Shown here piece after piece: positions 33,369 to 45,300 of a stretch of 64,000 nt of DNA (positions are counted from its first letter, which is position 1; the number at the start of each line of letters is the position of its first letter). The DNA is taken from assembly GCA_016169945.1 (NCBI GenBank), contig JADLSH010000127.1, forward strand, positions 1,490,501 through 1,554,500, given 5' to 3'. A model generated the notes under the pieces. The model was not told where the DNA came from. It worked only from the letters and a program-made list of their open reading frames with translations, and did not search any database. Source of the DNA: Trachythela sp. YZ-2020 (lineage: Eukaryota > Cnidaria > Anthozoa > Malacalcyonacea > Clavulariidae). The position numbers and the translations under genes were made by a program.

Positions 33369-36300
33369 ATGATTTTTCAAGCCGGCGGTTGTAGGATTTT
33401 TCTCGTGTGTATTTTTATTGGACTACGGGCTTTTAAGTGCGGTGGCAACGCGTCGAGTCACTATACGAATACATGGGCAGTCCATATACCCAACTTAGAC
33501 CAGGAAAAAGTGAACGAAATTGCTCGTCGACATGGCATGATAAACTTAGGCCAGGTAGGGTTAAAACTGTATAAAATTGGTGTATATACACTAAGGATAA
33601 TCTCGTATATATAAGCTTACAAAGGCTTCTTTTATAATGTAAAACATGTTTAATTTTACTAGGTTGGAACGCTTGAAGGTTACTATCATTTTAAACACCG
33701 CGCTTATCCAAGACGAATGCGACGCGAAACTGTAGAACACACTTCAAAATTGTCCCGGGAGTTTAAGGTTTGTCGCCGTTACTATTGTTCAAGAGGATTA
33801 GAACTGTGTGCCTATTATATGGGAAGTATAGCTTGATAGATTGGCATTAATTGTAATTTGAATACTTGTGTTGTACATGCTTATATAAATATGAATATAA
33901 TATTTCGGTTTTATACAGGTAAAATGGGTCGAACAACAAGCTGTTAAAAGACGAGTGAAAAGAGATGCTATATTTCCCGATCCCTTATGGACTAAGCAGT
34001 GGTATTTGGTGAGAATTTGACCTTTTTCAGGTCACAAAATCGTAGAATTATCATAAAATGTAGCAATGTTACGGATTATAATAAATGCTTCAGCAAATCG
34101 CTTTTGGGGGTAAAAAATGCAGAAATTTAAAAAAATATTTTGACTAAAAATCAGCATTTCAAGTTGTTTCTCAAGATGCCCCCAAGCAATTTTAGAAAGA
34201 AAAAAAACTTTGAGTGCATATCGTTTTATATTGGTTGTGTAATATATTTTTGAGTACCTGTATTACACAATAGGTAGTTGTCATGTGCATAATTATACCG
34301 AAGCACTGTATCTTAGATATGCAATGAATATATTATAGCTGTTCAAATATTTGTGGCTCTTAGTGATTGTTTACATAGCGTGGACTGGATGACTTGGTAG
34401 ACATTAAGTGGGATGGCTCTGAAGGACTATCTCAAAGATGGTGCTGAGTGAGATCAGTAATTAACAGCTGACAGTGTAGGGTTAGGGAGTGGGTTAGTGA
34501 CATACAGGGGCACATTCTTTAAGATAGGTCCTTCAAAGTCATTCCATCATGTCACAAGGATTAGGGTTAGATTTAGGGTTAAGGTGAGGATTAGGATTAC
34601 GATTAACATTGAGATTAACATTGAGATTAACATTAAGATTACGTTTGGGAAAAGGGTTAGGATTTGAATTAGGATTATATTCAAATTGTGGTTCTGATGG
34701 AAATTGACCCCCTTTGATGAACAATTGCAGATAAAATATTACAGAGCTTAAGCAAGCAACGTTTTTGTCAAAATGGACATCACCAAATGTGTCACTTGCT
34801 TAAGCTATCTATTGTCATGAAACGTCAATGTTTGTCACAAGCATTTAATGGTTTACAATTAGCTCAGCCAATGAGAGTCATTAGCATCTCTCTTGCCTTA
34901 TTGACCATATTAACAAGCGCAATTTAACTAGAATCCTAATCCTTAATCACAACCCTAATCCTTGAGATTCCATATCGCAATAACAATATATGGAAATTCA
35001 CCCAATCCATTCAAATTATGGATTTAGGTTAAACTGACAAAATGTTTTGTAGTTCTAATTTTAAAACCAATGATTTTTAGCATAATAATGTCAAGCTGTT
35101 TATGAATTATGACCACAATGTTATATATGTGTGGAAAAAGCTAAATTTCACAGGACGTGGCGTTTCGGTATCAATCTTGGATGACGGTTAGTCTGAATTG
35201 ATATAATATATTAATAGGTTATTTAACAAATTCGTCTTTAAGGACTCATATTGTATCAAAGTGAATAATGTGCATTAAATTTATTGTTTAGGAATTGAAA
35301 AAGACCATCCTGATCTGAAAGCAAATTATGTATGTACAATATTGCTGGAAAATACTCAATTGGTGGTTTGAATAAATGTTACAGGGCAGCAAATGGTGGT
35401 CAACTTCAGAACTGTTAACAGAGCAAGCAAATTATACTACATCCGCTAATAATATACATAAAAATATTACTCGACTGTGATTGGTTGAATTCAGTGCAGT
35501 TAATCCTAAACAGCAGTGCAAAAATCTGTAACAACAGTGCAAAACTCTGTAACGACAGTGCAAAACTCTGTAACAAACTTATCTGATTGGTCGGAAAAAC
35601 AAACATGCCTCAAATCAACCAATCATCATAATTGTCTGTTCGCAAATGACGGCCACAGATTGCTCAAAACAAAACAGATATGGCAGCCAAGCTACAATAC
35701 GGCACAAAACATGCACTTGTGAGTTTTTCAAAGACCTCAAATACATCGAAGACCTCGATCGTGCTATTTTGAGGTCTTTGAAAAACTCACTTGTGCATGT
35801 TATATCCAAATTGCACTCGAAACCATACTATTACCTATACAACAAATTGAGGGTTGCTTCGCGTGTGCCTAAAAGATATAAACAAACGCACAGGCGTTAC
35901 ACTTATCAAATACATACACTGATAACTGTAACGCCTGTGCGCAGGCCTTCGACCCTATAATCGGGCCGAAGCCTGCACGCAGTCTATATCTTTACATATT
36001 AATTCTATTTTGTTATGATTGTTATGACTACTTTATTTTCATTGGTTAATATTTTGTTCACGTGACAGCTTTTATAGCGTTGCTATAAAAGCTGATGTAA
36101 TGTGTTTATCTGTCTACTAATTTCTCCTGACGAAGGGCTTTAGCTCGAAACGTCGAGATTTTGTTTATATCTTTTAGGCACACGCGAAGCAACCCTCAAT
36201 TTGTTCTATATGTCCGTGGCCGACGCTGAATTAAAGTCTACGTATTACCTATACAAATACTAGACTACTACATATAATGAAAATAATTAACATTGTTTTC

Positions 36301-39300
36301 TCACTCTGATAACTGCCTGTTGACCACCATCTGTTGCATGCATGGTTCGAATTAGAGAACAAAAATCGATTTGCAAATTTTGTTAATGAAAATGTTAAGG
36401 GAATTTCAATGTGGAAACACTACCATTTTGTTGCGAATTTCGTGAATATTTCGGATAAATTTCAGCTATATTCTGCTTTTTACACATCCTTTTACTACAA
36501 AAATAAAATAGGAAACAAAACACTAAGCAAAATTTTACCTTAAATTTTGAGTTTTCAAGTGATATGCAATTTTCACTATTTTGGCCAAAACGATGTGCAA
36601 ATTGCACATTGCACACTGTTAATTCGAACCCTGGTTGCATGATAGTGCTGTGTGAGTGTACTAACAAACACAGATATATAATTATATGATGTCTAATCAG
36701 AATTTATAAATATTTCTTAGGATCCTGATGCAAGTTTTGACTACAATAGCAATGATAATGACCCCTCACCAAGACCGACATTTAATGACGAAAACAGGTC
36801 TGTAATACAACACCATGAAGCAGTGCTTGAAGTTTTCTACAACCCATTGTAAATATGATCGTGCCATTAACGTTCATCTCTTTCTATTGCTAGACATGGA
36901 ACGAGATGCGCCGGCGAGGTTGCAGCTATCGCCGGCAACAATCATTGCGGTGTTGGTGTCGCTTATGGTGCCAAAATTGGAGGTAATTGAATATTCTATT
37001 TTGAAGTTTTATTTTTAAGTTCCATCAATTTGATGCAGGTCTTGGAATGACTTGAGCATACCTATTTTTTTCATGTACATTTGAGTGTACCTATTCTTTT
37101 ACGTACGCTGTTGCGCACCTATTCTTTTCATTTTATGTTCTAATATACATAACTATATTTTGTGTACGCTATGCGTACCTTTTCTTTGCATGTACGCCTT
37201 ACGAGCCTATTTTATTACGTACGCCTAAGCGTACCTATTTTTCCACAATTCCTTGCCTAATACACGAATCGCGAAATTCGGGCAAAAATCACAGTTAAAG
37301 AAAAACATGTAGCTGTGACTGGATGATTTAAAATATGCGTATTAAAGTATTCAAATGTTCAGTCATGCATTCGTGATTACATATCACAACAATAAAAACA
37401 CGAATGCATGACTGAACATTTGAATACTTTAATACGCATATTTTAAATCATCCAGTCACAGCTACATGTTTTCTTTAACTGCGATTTTTGCCCGACTCAG
37501 AACGCGTCATTTGGATTTCGCGATTCGTGTATATCCACAGTCACCATCAGTAACTAACAATGTCTCACCCCCAAAACATTCTATTACCAACAGTCAGGAT
37601 GCTGATTCATTCCCTCGCACTCTAGGTATTCGTATGTTAGATGGCGAGGTAACAGATGTGGTTGAAGCACATTCATTAAGTTACAAACCAGAACATATAG
37701 ATATCTATAGTTCAAGCTGGGGGCCCGATGATGATGGAAAGACGGTTGACGGACCTGGACGACTCGCGAAAGTTGCATTCTCTGAAGGAATTGCTAAGGT
37801 GAGAAAAATTTGATCATACATGTTTGAAGAAGGTTACAAGCACGCCTTCGCAGGGTTTCCACCCTTCAGTGAAGATGAAATTCAAGGACTTTTCCAGGAC
37901 TTTCAAGGTTTCAGTAAATTCAAGGACTTTCCAGGATTTTCAAGGCCCGTGGCTATTCAAGGCTATTTTCAGCCTTTGTTAGAACGGCCTTCGCTTTAAA
38001 CGTCCAAGTGTTTTTTTTAGCTTTTTCGTGTAGTTGAGACACAAACCACGGCAGCTTATTGTAGAATGCTACCTACACTGGACCACCACGTTTGAGATCT
38101 TTTTTTCAGGTAGTTCAGACACAAACCACTGCAGCTTTTTATAGAATACTACCTACACTGGACCTACACTGGACCCAATACTACTGCTGAAATTGTCCAG
38201 TGTACAGTACTGCAGCTTGGAAAGGTTACGGTTAATATTCAATGAGTTCACTGTTGAGCTAAGGGTTCACTGTTGTTGTTCACTGTTGTTCACTGTTGAG
38301 CCAAGTGGCTGAGGGTATACTTCATCTGCAGTTGTATTTATTTTGATTTCATATTTTCCTATTTTCTTTCTGCTGACCACAGACATTTTCTGGGAACCAT
38401 GGTCCGCTACGTGTATTTTTTCACCCCTGTGCTTCTGTATGTCTGTATTTTCAACTATGTATCAACAGGAATTCACTATTTTCATATATTTCAGGGCCGC
38501 GGTGGTCTGGGCAATATCTTCGTGTGGGCCTCGGGTAATGGTGGTCGCGACCAGGACAACTGCAACTGCGATGGATATACGAACAGTATTTATACACTGT
38601 CAATCAGTTCTGCAACAGAACATGGTACATCACCTTGGTATTCTGAATATTGTGCTTCCACATTAGCATCAACATTCAGTAGTGGCTCGTGGGGAATGAG
38701 GAAAGTAGTAAGTGATTGTTTCGTTTTGTGGAAACACCAAGGAACTTAATACTAAGTAACTTAATATCGAGGCTTCAAGTCCCCTGTTGCTCACTGCAGA
38801 GGACTAACGAGTATAAGCCGTGAAATCCGAGAATGAGAGTTGATGAGAGTCGATGAGAGTTGCAACTCTCGCTCGCGTTTGACCGCCAACTCTGATCGAC
38901 TCCCATGCGCTCTCTGAGAGTTTTTGCACATTTGACCGGTACGCGTCGTAATATTCAGTCAACTCTCATGCAACTCTTGTTCTCGTTTGACCGGGACATG
39001 ACAGTTGATGAAACTCTCATGCAAACTCTCGCTTGCTAACTCTCACGAACAACATTCATGGTAAAAAACAATACTATATCGTCAATATATAAAGTTGTTG
39101 CAAGCCAGATTTGAACCTATATATTTAGCAAACTGGGCTCACCGCGTTTGATCGATTGAGCTATCCAGTTAAATGAGGATATTCCCGCGTAATGATGGGT
39201 CTGAAACATATATTGCTCCCGAATTAGGTCCTGCGTACATAGCGACAACTCTGTGCAGACCGAAACGAAATTGTCCCGCTCTGCCCGGTCTTACGTAAAC

Positions 39301-42300
39301 GAGGCCTTTGTCCAATGTGCCATTTTGTTTCAGGTAACAACAGATCTCCATCATAAATGTACATCAGAACACACGGGAACTTCGGCTTCTGCTCCGCTTG
39401 CGGCTGGAATATTGGCTTTAGCATTGGAGGCGAAGTAAGACTAACACAAAGCTTATACTCTATGCTACATATGCTTCACTTTATACTGTATTTGACCTAT
39501 GTTTTATCGTTGCATAAGCTAGAGTAGGACCTTCCGTTATCATTTTTGTAGCGCTAAGAATATTGAAATATCAATGACTCCTGGCCTGCACGGGTACTCA
39601 TTGAGACCTGATTTACACTGGAGAACGATCATCCGTTTTTTATATAAACACAAGAAGAATTATGCAGACGAGCTAGCTAGAATAGTTTGATCTATACTGA
39701 CAATGGTCCAGATGCATCCTATGTCAAGATGAGCTACTGTACCCGCGCAAGTTCGTCTGTGTACACAAACTACGCAGATATTTCGTCTTTCCAGTCCGTC
39801 TAGTTGTTTTAGAGCAATTATTAATAGCTTGTGGTCCAAAGATCAAGCGTAAACCTTGACCATACTATGCCATGTCATACTATACCATACCATACCATAC
39901 TGTGTATTTTCCGAGTCGGATTACATTCTATAAGTATCTGTGTCCTTATCTTTCAGTCCAAAGTTGACCTGGCGTGATATGCAGCACATTGTAGTACGAA
40001 CGTCGAAACCTGACAAACTCAAGTCCAATGATTGGGTAACCAACGGTGTTGGTCGTAGGATAAGTCATCGCTTTGGTTATGGTCTACTGGATGCTAAGGC
40101 GTTGGTAGATCTGGCTTTGAGATGGGAAGCAGCGCCGGAGAAACATGATTGTGGTGAGGTTATGGATAGTACGCCTAGGTGAGTAGGTCCCTGGAGTTCC
40201 ACACTTTATCTAAACAACAGTAGTACTGGATTAAAATTTACCTATCTCGCGTTCAAACACTGTTCTAGTAAGAGTACCCGTGATCAGAAGGTGTTTACAT
40301 GTTTTCGTTCTAGACCAATCCCACACAAGGGAAGCTTGATAGTGGAGAAAGGTACCACAGGTTGCGAGGGGACTGAGAACTATATCCGGTACTTGGAACA
40401 CGTGGAAGTGATACTCTCTCTGTCGTTCACACGTCGTGGCGATCTCACTATCTACATCACCTCGCCCCAGGGCACACGGTCGACGTTACTGGGCAAGCGA
40501 AGAATGGACTACTCGTCGAAAGGATTTAAAAACTGGGCGTTCATGTCTACGCATACCTGGGAGGAAAATCCAAGGGGAAAATGGAAGCTGGAAATCGAGA
40601 ATGTTGGTAAGTGGTAGCACTGGGTCCAAGTCTCTCGCGATGACACGTTAGTTTGGAAGCGGTAACTTCTGTTATGTGTTCTTGGTTTTAAAGGCATTTC
40701 TAAAAGCTAAGACTAAATTGTTCATGAGCAAGACCTGAACTTATCTTCAGTTTCTGTTGTGGTGAGCGGTTGGGAGTCAAGGACTCTCCTCTCCGGGATA
40801 GCCCCAGTATTAGCTTGCACACTTGAGTCAACTCGGGGAGATCACTATACATCGGAGACTTTCCTTTCTGAACACTTCTCACCACTCTGACGCTGTAGTT
40901 TTCAGGATCTGACCTATCTCAGGAGAGCAAAAAACCACTCTCCTGCTTCGTACAAAATTCAAGGTCTGATGCGAGGCAACCAGAAGTACCACAAGTGTTT
41001 CTCATAAAATATACCTCTCATTAAATGAAGCGCCTCTCCCCAATGGAATAAACTGACCCAAACAACCATCTCTTGTAGGAAGTAGTACTAACACTGGTAC
41101 TTTAACCAGCTGGCAACTTCGTTTCCATGGTACCCAAGAAGCACCAGGAGCAGCGTATACAAACTGTTCGAGTGAATGTAAAGGAGGCTGCCATGGTCCT
41201 ACTGCCAGAGATTGCGTGAAATGTACGAACTACAAGTCCAATGGTGTAAGTCGAAACGATAGTTCGTATTTATACAACAGAAAAGGATTGAAGCGTTAAA
41301 AGTCCTACGGTATTTTACATGTTGCCTTGTCTCTATTAACAACGGCAAACGATTCTTTAACGGAGTGCCGGCGACGGAGCCATCAGAGCAACCGCATTCA
41401 CCTCTAAGATCGTAGCTCCGATTCTCACTCAGCAGCGAAAACATTTAAGTGTCTGCAGACATAATTCTGCCGAAACTCATGGGTTTTATTATTATTATTA
41501 CAACGCCATCCATACACCCAACTTCCTCAATCTATACGTATTGGTTTCTTTTAAGGTTTGTTTAAACAAGTGCCAAGACAACGAATACGCAAATGAAATG
41601 ATGAAGGAATGTAAACCTTGCTCCAGTACTTGTCAAAAATGCAAAGGACCAGGTTTTAACCAGTGTACATCATGCAAAGCACCAAAACTGCTCAAGGAAA
41701 GGATCTGTGTTACAGACTGCTCAGATGGATGGTTTGCGAGTGGGGGTAACATCTGCGAGAGATGTGATCCGCAATGCTTAACCTGCAGTAGTAAGGCTAT
41801 ATTTTGTACAGCTTGCAAAGAGGATCATAAGCTTGAAATGAATAGGTGAGCACATATAAGTAGGTCAGTTGGTAGGTAGGTAGGTTGGTTGGTAGGTAGG
41901 TTGATGGGTAGGTTGATGGGTAGGTTGGTTGATGGGTAGGTAGGTAGGTTGGTAGGTGGGTAGGTAGGTGGGTGGGTAGGTTGGTTGGTTGGTAGGTAGG
42001 TTGGTTGATGGGTAGGTAGGTAAGTAAGTGAACAGATGGGTAGGACCGGCAGCTGGGTAGGACCGGTAGCTGGGTAGGTAAGTTCAAGGCATTGCTCTCA
42101 TCTCTATTCTCTCTCCTCTAGGTGTGTTATAGAATGCAAAGACAATAATTATGTATCCAACGACCTATGTTGGCAATGTCATCCTTCCTGCTTAACATGT
42201 AACAACGGTACTGCTTGGTCGTGCACTGAATGTGGGCTAACCACAGCCACTCGTGAGGGGGTGAAACAGGACCTATACCTACACAGAGGGATGTGTGTGG

Positions 42301-45300
42301 TCACGTGTCCCTCTGGTTTCTATGGTAATAACCACCAATGTGTACCTTGCGATACTTCATGTAAACATTGCAAAGGTCCGTTGAACACGGATTGTACGTC
42401 ATGTAAAGATGGATTGGTTAGAGCGGACAATGGAACTGGGTTATGTTTGGATAACTGTCCATCGGGTAAGAATGTGAATTTAAAACAAAAATTTCCCTTT
42501 TCCTATTTAAGGACCGGTCCTTCTTGTGTATCGTCTCCATGCAACTCTTGCATCGTCCTGCATAAGTCCAATCTCTTCCATAATCTTCTTAATTCAAACA
42601 CTCCATCTTATCCTTTCCTCTTACAGATTCCTTCCATACTTTCTTGGCCAATTCTCTGTCATTCATTCTAAATAAATGTCGAAACCATCTCATTCTTGCT
42701 TCTTCTACTTTCTTGACTATGCTTTCTACTCCAGCTCGTCTTAAACCTCTTCGTTTGTAAGATGTTCTTGGAGTGATATTTCTTGTATCCATCGTAACAT
42801 TCTCATCTCTGTCCTCTCCAGTAACCTGTCGTACCCTTCCTTGTTAATTTAGTACCATAAATAACTAATACCTAATCCACAGTTATCCTAATCCACACCC
42901 TTTCCCCACCAGGTTCAAGCCATAGGATATCTGAGGACACGTGTGTGAAATGTGGATCAAATTGCAGTGCATGTGACCCTGACCATTCCTCAAGTTGCAC
43001 AGCTTGTCATCAAGGCATGTTTCTATGGCAACGGAAATGTGCGACAGCTGACGCGTGTCCGAGGGGTACATACCCCAAGGAACAGAGTCTCCGGTGTAAA
43101 CACTGTCACCCCTCGTGTGACACGTGTCTTGACCCGCCTACCTACTGTACTGCTTGTTCTGGGTATACGTATCTCCATGGCAACGAATGTAAACCGGTTT
43201 GTCCGGTTGCAACGTATGGCAAAGACAACAAGTAAGTATTTTGAGAGCAAAACAATGAAAAGACAATAATAATTATTTATTCATTTAGGTAGAGCGCATA
43301 TGTTATATAAGATACTCAAAGCGCTTTACATAGTAATAGCTCGAGATATACTAAAGCGTAATAAAATTTAAAATGTAGACTAGAATATAGTAGAAATCTA
43401 TGATAAAAATGTTAAAACCCTATGCAGTCCTAACGTATGAAAAGTTAAAAGCCTTCTTAAAAAGGAATGTTTTCAAATGTTTCCCAATATATACAATATT
43501 TGGAACATTCCGATCACTGCATCGTGCCTGAATGGCATCATTGTTGTTCTAATCGTGCCTGAATGGCATCATTGTTGTTCTAATCGTATGCCCATCCCGC
43601 CCTGTTAGTATTACAGTAACCAAACATAAGGTAGAAGGTTTAGGTGGATGAATATTTCGAGTGAAATAGTCGATTCAGCTGCACGGCCGAAACGTCATCT
43701 GGTGACATCATCAACTGAAAATATTCGTCATTAACATTCAGCAAAACCTAAAATCCGCCCGACAAATCGCTGTGTGTGAGCGTACCTTAACCAAACATGC
43801 CCTCTTATGTATGATCTTATTATTGCCTGATTTCTTCCAGATGTGTGCCATGCTCTGTCAACTGTTCAAGTTGCTTTGGAGGCGGTCGTGATAAATGTCT
43901 AACGTGTGCAAATGGCTTGTACTTCTTCAATAATAGCTGCGTGAAACATTGTCCTGTAGAAATGTTTGTGGATAAGACAGGGCGATGCCAGCTTTGCTCG
44001 CTGACGTGTGAGGGATGTGTGGGCGTAGCGACGAACTGCACAACATGCAAAGGTGAGAATTTGCCATTTTTCTTCAGTTATTGAGGCTAATAATAGTGGG
44101 CTAAAACTAAACAACAAGATGGTTTTTTTCTGCATCTGACTCGATTGAAATTAAGGTAGAAGAAGGTTTAGGTGGATGGATATTTCGAGTGAAATAATAT
44201 ATACAATATTTTAGACCTGAACGGGAACGGCTGCGAAAAATGCAACTCTAAGTACTCCGACAGGAATTGAACTGCGGCCATGCGATTCCGGTGCAGCGCT
44301 CTGACCACTGAGCTACAGAGTATTCCTGTATTCCAGAGTATTCCTATATTCCTGTCGGAGTACTTAGAGTTGCATTTTTCGCAGCCGTTCCCGTTCAGGT
44401 CTAAAATATTGTATATATTATTCCACTCGAAATATCCATCCACCTAAAACCTTCTATCTTAATTTCAATCGATTGAGTTGCAGAAAAAAAACATGTTGTA
44501 GTTTACCTTATCACAACCCGCAGTACCCGCATCTATATATATATACATGAACTTGCGGTTAACGCTTGGTAACTGGACTCTGTAGCTCAGTGGTCAGAGC
44601 GCTGCACGGGAATCGCAGGGCCGCAGATTCAATTCCTGTCGGAGGACTTAGAGTTGCATTTTTCGCAGCCGTTCCCGTTCAGGTCTAAAATATTGTATAT
44701 ATTCTTTCACTCGAAATATCCATCCACCTAAAACCTTCTACCTTAAAACTAAACAAACCTTATTTATACTGGAGATTTCTATCAGTCCTAAACTGTGCTT
44801 CCTGCAGGTCCGGTAAATGTCATTCCTTATTGGTCCAGTGTTACTACAGAAGGAAACCGGAATACTCAGAGAAAACCTGTGGTGTTTGGTAGAGTCAAAC
44901 TGGAAGCACTCTTCTCACATGCGGCCGAGGAGAAATTATAATCAGACAGATGCAAGGTGCAGAAATCGAACTCCGGCCGCAGAGGTGAAACGCGCATGCA
45001 ATATCCACTGTGCCACCCGAACACGTATTTGTGACTTTCGCTTTACCGCGTGGCATGATTTTCGACCAAAATGTCTTTGTTATAAGTATTCTACGTTACT
45101 TCTCTTCAGATGGTTTTAATAAAGTCAACGGAGTATGCAAGTCTATGTGTGAAGGTGGAACCTTCCATAACAGTACACTGGCTTCTCAAACCATGTGGAA
45201 CAGCACACAGGATTATTGTTCGGAATGTCATATGTCATGTTCCACGTGCTTAGGTCCAAGCAAGTACGACTGTCTAAGGTGTAAGGGAGTGAAATTCTGG

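Noticed and set aside
34555..34705. Interstitial telomere from chromosome fusion
   Set aside because: Repeats are degenerate and the same 3' edge occurs at 58 kb, so a dispersed element explains it better.
41797..42087. 96-codon reverse frame with PTYLP repeats
   Set aside because: Translation of the GGTA/GGTT microsatellite in convertase intron 14.
42952..43269. 105-codon forward frame overlapping convertase exon 16
   Set aside because: Out of frame with the Cys-rich repeat coding; the true frame has conserved cysteines and correct splice phases.
44576..44650. Possible tRNA gene
   Set aside because: A- and B-box-like words and a T-arm are present, but the anticodon stem and loop are irregular, and the block recurs several times with a shared tail, so it is a SINE head.
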